A DNA stretch of 64,000 nt. Source: an uncultured Clostridia bacterium (GTDB lineage: Bacteria > Bacillota > Clostridia > Lachnospirales > Cellulosilyticaceae). This document shows, piece by piece, positions 1-7,249 of the stretch (position 1 is the first letter of the stretch; each line of letters begins with the position of its first letter). The notes under the pieces are model-generated. The model did not search any database. It was not told where the DNA came from and saw only the letters and a list, made by a program, of their open reading frames with translations. A program made the position numbers and the translations under genes. Location: contig CALJNR010000028.1 of the NCBI GenBank assembly GCA_937981575.1, forward strand, positions 1 through 64,000, in the 5' to 3' direction.

Positions 1-2
1 TG

Positions 3-95
3 GAGGCTCATGGTCAAGGGAACCGTGGAATAAATGTGGAAGATTTAAATAAAATATGCCTGCAAGCCACACAAAAATTCCCCACCTTGGGGTGA
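3..95 (+). CDS. possible C-terminal tail of a truncated upstream gene
   Basis: Frame 3 is open from the window edge for 30 codons and ends at TGA 93-95. The tail is hydrophilic and ends in FPTLG. I do not recognise a family. The other two forward frames also close within about 50 bases, so this could be chance. No clear terminator follows: a short CCCCA/TGGGG hairpin at 80-92 lacks a T run on this strand. Confidence 0.2.
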   Translation, partial: EAHGQGNRGINVEDLNKICLQATQKFPTLG

Positions 96-282
96 GAAAA
101 AATCTTTGCAAAACTGAGGAATTTTCTCTTGCAAAAAACACTTTGGACTATTTATCCCTATTTTATGTATTTTTAGAGGGAGTTTGATGGATAATAAAAA
201 TAGACACTAATCTACAAAATGATGAAATGTATCATAAAATAGGAGCATAAAGTATATAAAATTTATATTTAACTCACAAATA

Positions 283-311
283 TTGACAAAATATTTTCAT
301 GATTATATAAT
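283..311 (+). promoter_or_regulatory. consensus sigma-A promoter
   Basis: TTGACA (283-288) and TATAAT (306-311) are both perfect and are separated by exactly 17 bases. The expected start is near 318, about 365 bases before cheB, so the transcript would have a long leader or be a separate RNA. Confidence 0.75.
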
Positions 312-380
312 TTTACCATAGGTGTAAGTGGTTACTTGAATAAGTGGTAATAAATGGTTTGGGGTGATGTGTATAGAAAA

Positions 381-431
381 GAAGGCATCTCAGACAGTCT
401 GTTTGATGATGAATACTTGGCACATGCCTTC
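381..431 (+). ncRNA. candidate structured RNA element downstream of a strong promoter
   Basis: GAAGGCAT (381-388) pairs perfectly with ATGCCTTC (424-431). Inside lies a second small hairpin, CAGAC (391-395) with GTCTG (397-401). The element lies about 65 bases after the predicted start of the 283-311 promoter and overlaps a 24-codon ORF (367-441). I match it to no riboswitch class that I know. Confidence 0.3.
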
Positions 432-577
432 GCTTCGGTAATAAGGGGTAATATGTATTAAGCTAGCATGAAGGGGGAGATTATTTATTGGTCACTCAGA
501 ATCATTAAGCCTATCTGAAATAATATCTAAATATATCATGCCAGCTATCTATAAGAAAATCATAAAATGAACTATAC

Positions 578-593
578 TATACTATATAGTATA
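578..593. repeat. 16-bp perfect palindrome upstream of cheB
   Basis: TATACTATATAGTATA reads the same on both strands. It could be an operator or only AT-rich chance. It lies about 90 bases before cheB. Confidence 0.35.
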
Positions 594-684
594 AAAAATG
601 TAAGATGATAAATAAAAAATGTTTGTCATAGCCATTTTAAAAGTAGCAATAGATAGTTTTAATCCTTGATAATGAGGTGCTAGT

Positions 685-1710
685 ATGTATACACATAAAA
701 AGATAAAGGTTTTAGTAGTGGATGACAGTTTGGTATTCCGCGAGGTAATGTCGAGGGGCATTGCAACGGATCCCCAAATTGACGTTGTTGCAAAGGCAGT
801 CGACCCTTTTGATGCCAGAGACAAACTGCTGAAATTTGAGCCGGATGTTATGATATGCGATGTGGAAATGCCAAAAATGAATGGCATTGAGTTTATAAAA
901 AGACTGCTGCCCCAGTATGCTGTTCCCGTGATTGTCGTAAGTACATTAAATGAGGCAGTATTTGATGCGATTAATGCAGGAGCCATTGATTTTATTGCTA
1001 AGCCGGATGCACATTCGGTAAAAGGAGTAGAAGGATTTATTCATGAACTCATTGCTAAAATTAAAATAGTTGTGAATGCAAAAATTATACATGGCAAATC
1101 TACAACAGCTGATATGCCTGCGCAGACAGTAAATCATGCGGATACAATAAAAGTCATTGCTATAGGCGCTTCGACGGGGGGGACTGAAGCTATATTTAAA
1201 ATTCTTAAGCAACTGCCTGTTAATATTCCTGGGATAGTTATTGTTCAGCACATCCCGCCATTGTTTTCGAAGATGTTTGCCGAGAGACTGAATAATCAGA
1301 CGCAGCTAAAAGTCAAAGAAGCAGAGACGGGGGACTGGATTAAATCTGGAAGGGTACTTATTGCTCCTGGAGATAAACATATGAAAATTACTAAAACAGG
1401 TGACCAATTTAGGGTGGAGGTGTTTGAAGGAGATAAGGTTAATGGACATTGTCCATCAGTAGACGTGCTTTTTGAATCTGCAGCAAAAGTATGCGGCAGC
1501 CATGTTATTGGGGTTATACTTACCGGGATGGGCTATGATGGCGCAAAAGGACTACTGACAATGCGCAGGAAAGGAGCTAGGACAATTGGGCAGAATGAAT
1601 CTTCCTCCGTTGTTTATGGTATGCCAAAGGCAGCCTTTGAGATTGGGGCGGTGGAAAAGCAAGCTTCACTCGTGCAAATCCCTCATTTGCTTACAGCGAT
1701 GATCGAATAA
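685..1710 (+). CDS. cheB: chemotaxis response regulator protein-glutamate methylesterase CheB
   Basis: CheB removes methyl groups from, and deamidates, chemoreceptor glutamates to adapt signalling. The protein has the normal two-domain build and length (341 residues). An N-terminal receiver domain carries acidic residues D13-D14 and phospho-acceptor D59 in CDVEMPKMNG. A C-terminal methylesterase domain carries the catalytic triad S163 (GASTGG), H189 (QHIPP) and D285 (GMGYDG). The start follows a GAGGTG ribosome binding site. No other che or flagellar gene is in the window apart from the following receiver, so it may serve a chemoreceptor system elsewhere or a non-motility pathway. Identity is very secure. 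Confidence 0.95.
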   Translation: MYTHKKIKVLVVDDSLVFREVMSRGIATDPQIDVVAKAVDPFDARDKLLKFEPDVMICDVEMPKMNGIEFIKRLLPQYAVPVIVVSTLNEAVFDAINAGAIDFIAKPDAHSVKGVEGFIHELIAKIKIVVNAKIIHGKSTTADMPAQTVNHADTIKVIAIGASTGGTEAIFKILKQLPVNIPGIVIVQHIPPLFSKMFAERLNNQTQLKVKEAETGDWIKSGRVLIAPGDKHMKITKTGDQFRVEVFEGDKVNGHCPSVDVLFESAAKVCGSHVIGVILTGMGYDGAKGLLTMRRKGARTIGQNESSSVVYGMPKAAFEIGAVEKQASLVQIPHLLTAMIE

Positions 1711-1753
1711 CACTGTTTTACTACAAATGATTAATCAAAAAGGAGGCTTTAAA

Positions 1754-2161
1754 ATGTTGAAAATACTCATTGCAGAAGATGATTTTGTAAGCAGAAAGTT
1801 TTTAAGTAAGTTTCTTTCCAGGTTTGGAGAGTGTGACTTGGTAGTTGATGGGCTGGAGGCAATAGATGCTTATATGATCGCATTAAGAGAAAAAGAACAT
1901 TATGACCTTATATGTCTAGATATTATGATGCCCAAGATAGATGGGGTGAAGGTTTTAAAAACAATCAGAGATATAGAGGTTCAAAAGTTTATTCTGCCTG
2001 AAAAAAGAGCAAAGATTATTATGACAACAGCGCTTGCGGAAACAGACCTGGTTGAAATGGCATTTGAATATGGGGGTGATGCTTATGCTCCAAAGCCAAT
2101 TGATACAGAAAGATTTCTAGAGGTTATGAAAAAATTACATTTAATTCAAGATGAAATATAA
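1754..2161 (+). CDS. stand-alone CheY-like response regulator
   Basis: This 135-residue protein is a single receiver domain with no output domain. It has the acidic pair in AEDD, phospho-acceptor D56 (CLDIMMPKIDG), the switch threonine region MTTA (T91-T92) and the conserved lysine K114 (APKPID). I chose ATG 1754 because AAGGAGG lies seven bases upstream; an in-frame start at 1727 lacks such a site. It follows cheB by 43 bases and is probably co-transcribed. It may act as a phosphate carrier or sink, or bind a protein target as CheY does. The partner kinase is not in the window. Confidence 0.9.
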   Translation: MLKILIAEDDFVSRKFLSKFLSRFGECDLVVDGLEAIDAYMIALREKEHYDLICLDIMMPKIDGVKVLKTIRDIEVQKFILPEKRAKIIMTTALAETDLVEMAFEYGGDAYAPKPIDTERFLEVMKKLHLIQDEI

Positions 2162-2195
2162 ATAGCATGTGAATATACATAAAAGGCAATTAGGT

Positions 2196-2240
2196 AAAAG
2201 AGGCATAAGCAAATGAAAGACTTTGCTTATGCTTCTTTTA
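2196..2240. terminator. bidirectional intrinsic terminator
   Basis: An 18-bp stem (2196-2213 with 2222-2239) with one G-T pair and an 8-base loop has A and T runs on its flanks. It can stop the cheB operon from the left and the CO dehydrogenase gene from the right. Confidence 0.85.
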
Positions 2241-2283
2241 TATAGAAAGTAGATAAGAAGTTACTATCTAACTACACCACGGG

Positions 2284-4416
2284 CTAATTTAGGCCAAGTT
2301 CCTTACGTTTCTTTTCAATATGATCAATGTAAATCTGAATGGTTTTTTCTGCGTCCATTTCAACAACAACTTTGCCAAGCGCTAGTGTTTCAGTAGTTTC
2401 GGTCAGAGTTTTTACAACAACCTCACTTCCTGTAATAGAAGGCACAGGAGCGACATGAACAAGCCAGCCAAGTGCAACTGCTGTGCAGGCATCTGCAACA
2501 GCTTTTTGCTCAAGGTATTCGGGGGCACCAATAACTAAAGGCAGTTTGTTGGTATCAACATTTAGGGCATCAGCTAATTCTTTAGCAGTATGGGTCATTT
2601 TGCCGATATCAACACATGCACCATAAGAGAGTACTGGCGGGATGCCTAATTGTTTGCACACAGCTTTTAATCCTTCGCCGCATTCATCAGCTGCTTTGGG
2701 ATTAGTAAGCCCGGTATATTCCATAACAGAGGATGTACATCCTCCCGATAAGACAAGAATATTATTTTCAATCAGTCCTTTAGTGATTTTAAATATATTG
2801 CTGCCGCCTTGACCATAGCGTGCTGTTGTACAGCCTACAATCGTTGCAATACCGCGGATGTTTCCGTTAGCAATCTGTTCGATGAGTGGATCGAAGCTGC
2901 CGCCAAGTGCATTTCGGATAGATTCTGTGCTGAAGCCTACCATGCAGTCTGATACATGTGGAGGAATATAAGTTTTGCGATTTTCTGATTTTCGCTTTTT
3001 AAATGTTTCAATAGCCATATCAAGCGCTTTAGCGGCCTGTTCATTCATTTTTTCAGGTATGAAGTCTAATGTTTCTGTACCTTGGAGTTTTATAACAGGA
3101 TGTGTGCTTAAAAGTTTAGTTCCAAAACGTTTAGCAAAAAGAGGCATAGTTGGAACAGTACAGTTATAGTCAAACATAAAGAGGTCAATAACGCCGGTAG
3201 CTAGTAAATATTCCTGAGACAGCCATTCGCCTTCCTGGCCACCATAAGCTGATTGATTATGGGTGCCTTCATAGTTCATCAGTTGTTGGCCTTCGCAGAC
3301 ATGACCAAGAATTTGTATTCCTTCTGCACCGGCAGCTTTAGCTTTTTGCTGCCATTCGTCTGAAGAAGCCATATCAATGGCAACATGAGCTAGAAGTGGC
3401 ATGTGGCCGTTTGTTATGATATTAATCATATTTTCTTTTAAGAGCCCCATATTTTGTTTTTTATGCACAATTTCTTGAGTACCCATTAAGATTTCCTGGA
3501 TAATATCCAGCATGAAAAGTCCTTGATATTCATTAGCTACGCCAAGTCTTACGCTGTTTAATAAGAATTCAACGGGATCAGAAGTAAAGTTTGTCATACA
3601 CCTTGTCTGAGCATAAGCAACTTCACTGTAACCTCCGCCAGGGAACAAGCCAAGCTGTCTCCAGAGTTCTTTGCGTTTGGTCGGCGCGAAAGCTTCTACT
3701 GTTTTAGAAGGGAGATGGTAGGGTGAGTGAATATCATCAATGACCCAATTAGCAAAATCCACTGCTAACTGTTCGATCGGCTTATTAGCATCAAGACCTG
3801 CCATGTCGGCATATTTTTTGAGCTTTTCCGGATCTCGTATTTTAAGTCCGCTTTCAGGATGTTCTCCAGCTGCTTTTAAAGTTCTCGCAGCTTGATGGCA
3901 GTGAAAGATATTTGCTGATGTACCGATTGTAACGTGACGGTACATAAAGTTTCTCGATACCATTGTATGTGCATCGACGCCACAGGTACCTCTAGGGACT
4001 TTTTCGCTGATGCGGCAAGGGCCATTGGCACAGAGCTGGCAGGAGAGTCCTTCGATACAGAACTTACATTGGATCGGTTGCTGTTCACTGAATCTGTCAA
4101 ATACATTAGTCATGCCAGCATCATGTACGACTTGATACATTTCGCGCATAGCCGGATCAATAATAACATTCAGCGGATAACCAGCTTTTGATTGATCATC
4201 TTTTTTAATATGTTCTCTCTGCCACTTATGCATTTCTTCCATTGACGGTGATTTTTCAATATCTTCATAGTGCACCTTAATACGGTCGTGAATATCAGCA
4301 TGTGTATCGGGATCGTTAGAATGTTCATTCGTTAGCTTGGAGCCAAAAGTTGTTTTATCTCCACGCATACGCTCGCTGCTTCGTTCATATGATTTTTCAA
4401 TGTCTTTATCGGACAT
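2284..4416 (-). CDS. cooS: anaerobic nickel-iron carbon monoxide dehydrogenase catalytic subunit
   Basis: CooS oxidises CO to CO2 with ferredoxin as acceptor, or runs in reverse. All C-cluster ligands are visible: H338, C374, C419, C529, C560 and C601, with the catalytic lysine K638 (APEYLEQK). The B-cluster cysteines are C126, C129, C134 and C145. The D-cluster pair is C117-x2-C120 rather than the classic CX7C; the usual second cysteine position holds S125. The CX2C form is known from Desulfovibrio vulgaris CODH, which carries a [2Fe-2S] D-cluster. The protein is 710 residues, longer than the usual 630-640, because of a charged, His/Asp/Glu-rich N-terminal extension of about 75 residues. No acetyl-CoA synthase, cooF or cooC gene is adjacent. 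AAGGAGG lies 8 bases before the start. Confidence 0.95.
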   Translation of the reverse strand: MSDKDIEKSYERSSERMRGDKTTFGSKLTNEHSNDPDTHADIHDRIKVHYEDIEKSPSMEEMHKWQREHIKKDDQSKAGYPLNVIIDPAMREMYQVVHDAGMTNVFDRFSEQQPIQCKFCIEGLSCQLCANGPCRISEKVPRGTCGVDAHTMVSRNFMYRHVTIGTSANIFHCHQAARTLKAAGEHPESGLKIRDPEKLKKYADMAGLDANKPIEQLAVDFANWVIDDIHSPYHLPSKTVEAFAPTKRKELWRQLGLFPGGGYSEVAYAQTRCMTNFTSDPVEFLLNSVRLGVANEYQGLFMLDIIQEILMGTQEIVHKKQNMGLLKENMINIITNGHMPLLAHVAIDMASSDEWQQKAKAAGAEGIQILGHVCEGQQLMNYEGTHNQSAYGGQEGEWLSQEYLLATGVIDLFMFDYNCTVPTMPLFAKRFGTKLLSTHPVIKLQGTETLDFIPEKMNEQAAKALDMAIETFKKRKSENRKTYIPPHVSDCMVGFSTESIRNALGGSFDPLIEQIANGNIRGIATIVGCTTARYGQGGSNIFKITKGLIENNILVLSGGCTSSVMEYTGLTNPKAADECGEGLKAVCKQLGIPPVLSYGACVDIGKMTHTAKELADALNVDTNKLPLVIGAPEYLEQKAVADACTAVALGWLVHVAPVPSITGSEVVVKTLTETTETLALGKVVVEMDAEKTIQIYIDHIEKKRKELGLN

Positions 4417-4551
4417 GGCGATGCCTCCTTAAATAATAATTTTCTCCAATAGGGTGTGCTTATTGCTGGGTTCATATGCATGATTTACCAAATAAAATAC
4501 CATTATCCTGATGAAAGGCTTGTATCTATACGGGATCGATGAAGTATACGC

Positions 4552-5358
4552 CTAGGGAAGAAGTTCAAAGTTGTATCCCATTTCTCTTGCTTCCTTTATG
4601 AAGTCGCCAAGCACTTCGGTATTTGTTTTAGAAACAGCGTGAAGCAGATAAATTGCCCCATTGTGAAGTCCCGTAATCAGCATTTCTTTAGCTCTGCCAT
4701 GATCGGGCTGCCTATTTACATTCCAGTCAGGATAGGCAAAACTCCAAAATATAGTTTTATAGCCTAAAGCTTTTGTCATTGCCAAAGATTTCTCTGAGTA
4801 ATGCCCCATAGGCGGTCTGAAATAAGGGGGCATGTCTTCAAAAGTTACTTCTTTGTAGCGCTCAGCTACTGTCATGAGCTCAAATTTAAATTTCTCTTTA
4901 TCACCGGTAACTGTTGGCATGGAAGGGTGTGTTGTAGTGTGATTGCCTACGATGTGCCCTTCATCAGCCATGCGTTTTATAATATCGGGGTGTGTTTTGA
5001 TATAGGTGGCTGTTACAAAGAAAGTAGCTTTTACATCATGTTCTTTGAGAACATCTAATATGACAGGCGTATAACCATTTTCATAACCTTCATCAAATGT
5101 CAGGTAAATCACTTGGCGGTTTGTGTCGCCAAGACACATAGCATCATATTGATCAAGGCTGTACTTCAAGTGGGTATTAAATTGCGGCGGCTTATGCTCC
5201 TTGTTTCTTATAAACCACCAGTCATTTTTGCTGTTATCTAAGGTTTCACAATTGATAGTATTGGGGTTAGTGGTATTTGAATTAAATGATTGGGCATAAG
5301 CTGTTTGAGAAAGACACGTGCTGATAAGGAGCAGCGCTAATAACTTTTTTATTATCAT
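4552..5358 (-). CDS. PdaA-type polysaccharide (peptidoglycan) deacetylase, secreted
   Basis: The 268-residue protein has an N-terminal signal peptide (about residues 1-23, ending AYA) and a NodB deacetylase domain. Visible motifs are TFDEGYENG (metal-binding aspartate), HTTTHPS (HxxxH), RPPMG and a late LLHAV histidine. The sequence between signal and domain (WWFIRNKEHKPP) resembles PdaA, the muramic-acid de-N-acetylase needed for delta-lactam formation in spore cortex. That makes a role in cortex peptidoglycan likely, by inference. It lies 135 bases upstream of and parallel to cooS, and is divergent from the CapA-like gene. AAAGGATG precedes the start. Confidence 0.88.
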   Translation of the reverse strand: MIIKKLLALLLISTCLSQTAYAQSFNSNTTNPNTINCETLDNSKNDWWFIRNKEHKPPQFNTHLKYSLDQYDAMCLGDTNRQVIYLTFDEGYENGYTPVILDVLKEHDVKATFFVTATYIKTHPDIIKRMADEGHIVGNHTTTHPSMPTVTGDKEKFKFELMTVAERYKEVTFEDMPPYFRPPMGHYSEKSLAMTKALGYKTIFWSFAYPDWNVNRQPDHGRAKEMLITGLHNGAIYLLHAVSKTNTEVLGDFIKEAREMGYNFELLP

Positions 5359-5475
5359 TTTATATCATCCTTTACTTGTTATGAAAATTAATACATGTAT
5401 TTTAACCAGTCTGTTAAAAAATATAACTTTCATCTAAAAATAATAGAATTAACAACATTGATTTTAATTCTAAAC

Positions 5476-5484
5476 TGCTATACT
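5476..5484 (+). promoter_or_regulatory. extended -10 promoter for the CapA-like gene
   Basis: TGC-TATACT is an extended -10 element about 38 bases before GTG 5522. The best -35 (TTGATT at 5458) has a short 15-base spacer, so the call rests on the extended -10. Confidence 0.45.
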
Positions 5485-5521
5485 ATAAAACTACATGAGA
5501 CGATTAAGCAGGGGGGATGGC

Positions 5522-6649
5522 GTGAAAAAACTTGTTTTTGTAATTGGTATTTTGTTTTTGGTATTGATAGGACTTTTATTAATAGGTGCAAAAGTGATAA
5601 TAAGTCACTCGGATCTTACTAAAGCAGTTTATCTAGCGGAGATAAATCAAAGCGAAGATGAGATAAGGGAAGAAGAACAGACTGTAAACGATGCGCCACT
5701 ACAAGAAGATGGGGTGGCGGATGAAAAAGCAGATATCCCTGCAATGAAGAAAAGAACGATTACGTTGTCAGCAGCCGGTGACTGTACACTTGGGTTTAAT
5801 TATAAACAAAGCTTGTGGAATAGATTTGATACAGTTGCTAAAGAAAATGGTTATGCGTACTTCTTTGAAAACGTAAAAGGAATTTTTGAAAAAGATGATT
5901 TGACCCTTGTTAATCTAGAAGGGCCATTAACTACTGCAGCTATTTTTGCAGATAAAGAATTTGTCTTTAAGGGAGAGCCGGAATATGTCAACATTTTGAC
6001 TTTAGGAAGCGTTGAAGCAGTTAACTTAGCTAATAATCATACAAAGGACTATGGAGAGGCAGGATATAGTGAAACGCAGAGGGTGCTTCAAGAAGCTGGC
6101 ATAGGTTTTTTTGGAGAACAGGCTGTTTTTTATCATGAAGTGAATGACATAAGGGTTGCAGTAATTGGTCTAAAAGGCTGGAGCAATGACAAGTGGATAA
6201 AAGATCAGCTTATGAAACTGATCATCTCTGCCAAAGAGCAAGCAGATTTGATTGTCATTATGTTTCACTGGGGAGAAGAAAATGTGTATTATCCAACAGC
6301 TGTGCAGAAAGACCTTGCAAGATATGCGATTGATGCAGGGGCACATTTAGTTTTAGGGTCGCATCCTCATGTGATTCAAGGCATTGAAAGCTATCAAGGC
6401 AGAAATATTGTATATAGCTTAGGGAACTTCTGTTTTGGAGGAAACAGAAATCCAGCCGATAAGGATACTTTTATTTATCAGGAAACATTTGAACTAACGG
6501 AACAAGGCATTCGATCTGTAAAGCATGAAGTTATTCCATGTGCTATATCTTCTATAAAAGACAGAAATGACTATAGACCAACGCCGCTGGAAGGAGAAGA
6601 CAAGTATTTGTTTGAAAAAAGAATGGAACGCTACAATGAATTAAAATGA
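5522..6649 (+). CDS. CapA family membrane-anchored metallophosphatase-like protein
   Basis: The 375-residue protein begins with a single hydrophobic anchor (residues about 2-26), then an acidic linker, then a CapA (PGA_cap) domain. Hallmarks are AAGDCTLG near residue 83, LVNLEGPLT, ANNHTKDYG, MFHWGEE, LGSHPHVIQG and YSLGNF, so the calcineurin-like metal-binding core looks intact. The family includes CapA of poly-gamma-glutamate capsule synthesis, but no capB/C genes are nearby, so the substrate is unknown. I chose GTG 5522, which follows a GGGGGGA ribosome binding site, over an in-frame ATG at 5495 that has none. Confidence 0.85.
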   Translation: MKKLVFVIGILFLVLIGLLLIGAKVIISHSDLTKAVYLAEINQSEDEIREEEQTVNDAPLQEDGVADEKADIPAMKKRTITLSAAGDCTLGFNYKQSLWNRFDTVAKENGYAYFFENVKGIFEKDDLTLVNLEGPLTTAAIFADKEFVFKGEPEYVNILTLGSVEAVNLANNHTKDYGEAGYSETQRVLQEAGIGFFGEQAVFYHEVNDIRVAVIGLKGWSNDKWIKDQLMKLIISAKEQADLIVIMFHWGEENVYYPTAVQKDLARYAIDAGAHLVLGSHPHVIQGIESYQGRNIVYSLGNFCFGGNRNPADKDTFIYQETFELTEQGIRSVKHEVIPCAISSIKDRNDYRPTPLEGEDKYLFEKRMERYNELK

Positions 6650-6729
6650 TTCTATACGCACCAGCCAAAACACCTTGTAAACTTTTATAAATGACTACTC
6701 AAATAAATGGATACATGTTAAAATATAGT

Positions 6730-6801
6730 TATACCTCTAAGAGAATATAGCAGGCGATAGGTATACTTGACAGCTTAGCTGGAGTATCTAGGCTGGAGTA
6801 T
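6730..6801 (+). repeat. inverted and direct repeats in the leader of the cysteine-rich ORF
   Basis: TATACCT (6730-6736) pairs with AGGTATA (6759-6765). Just downstream, GCTGGAGTAT occurs twice (6778-6787 and 6792-6801) with a 14-base period. Together they suggest a structured leader or operator ahead of the small gene at 6837. I do not recognise a known RNA class. Confidence 0.35.
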
Positions 6802-6836
6802 TTTATAAATAATAATATTTAGAGGGGGTAGCTGTC

Positions 6837-7004
6837 ATGACAGAAAAACAGCTGAATAAGACATGCACTATGTGTAAGTATTATCAAAATACAGGGTTTC
6901 CGGAGGAGTACTTATGCGGAAAAACAATGGAGTGGTTTAATAAAAGCTGTATTTTAGAAAGAGCTGCAAATTGTGATTATTATGCGAAGAAATTAAAGAT
7001 CTAG
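6837..7004 (+). CDS. small cysteine-rich protein of unknown function
   Basis: This 55-residue ORF is supported by a GAGGGGG ribosome binding site 9 bases before ATG and by a strong terminator 3 bases after the stop. It has five cysteines (C10, C13, C27, C38, C46), including CTMC near the start, and ends in a lysine-rich stretch. The spacing suggests metal binding, for example zinc or an Fe-S cluster, but this is inference. I recognise no family. Its leader has unusual repeats (6730-6801). It appears monocistronic. Confidence 0.7.
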   Translation: MTEKQLNKTCTMCKYYQNTGFPEEYLCGKTMEWFNKSCILERAANCDYYAKKLKI

Positions 7005-7007
7005 AAT

Positions 7008-7038
7008 AAGAGATGAGCTGACTCATCTCTTGTTTTTT
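7008..7038 (+). terminator. intrinsic terminator after the cysteine-rich ORF
   Basis: A perfect 10-bp stem (7008-7017 with 7022-7031) and 4-base loop is followed by G and six Ts. Confidence 0.9.
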
Positions 7039-7128
7039 GATAAACAGCTTGACTTAATAAAGTTTCCAGGGGTTGTAAAAAAATATAATGTGTAAAAGAT
7101 ATAAATTTTTAAAAGATTAAAAAACTTA

Positions 7129-7157
7129 TTCGACTAAGTAGGAAATCCTATGATAAT
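7129..7157 (+). promoter_or_regulatory. probable promoter of the binding protein-yesM-yesN operon
   Basis: TTCGAC (7129-7134) and GATAAT (7152-7157) have a 17-base spacer. A second overlapping AT-rich -10-like run follows. It lies about 93 bases upstream of the solute-binding protein start. Confidence 0.45.
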
Positions 7158-7249
7158 ATGATAATATAAAATAAAGAAAGTTAAAGAATATTATATTAAG
7201 CTTAAATTAGATTAAAAAAATGAAATTTATTTAAAAAGGGTTGGGGTAT

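Larger units (their letters stand above)
96..684. other. 589-base gene-free region upstream of cheB
   Basis: No convincing protein gene is present. It holds a consensus sigma-A promoter (283-311), a 24-codon mini-ORF starting at ATG 367 with only a weak ribosome binding site, an 8-bp inverted repeat (381-388 with 424-431), and a 16-bp perfect palindrome (578-593). An opposite-strand reading frame reaching into 582-986 is a shadow of cheB. The stretch could be a long 5' leader of cheB or carry a small RNA. Confidence 0.5.

Noticed and set aside
381-431. Cyclic di-GMP or other known riboswitch
   Set aside because: I could not place the conserved GEMM core or any other known core sequence in it.
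582-986. 134-codon open frame on the minus strand opposite cheB
   Set aside because: It overlaps the strongly supported cheB frame, has no ribosome binding site and shows no family motif.
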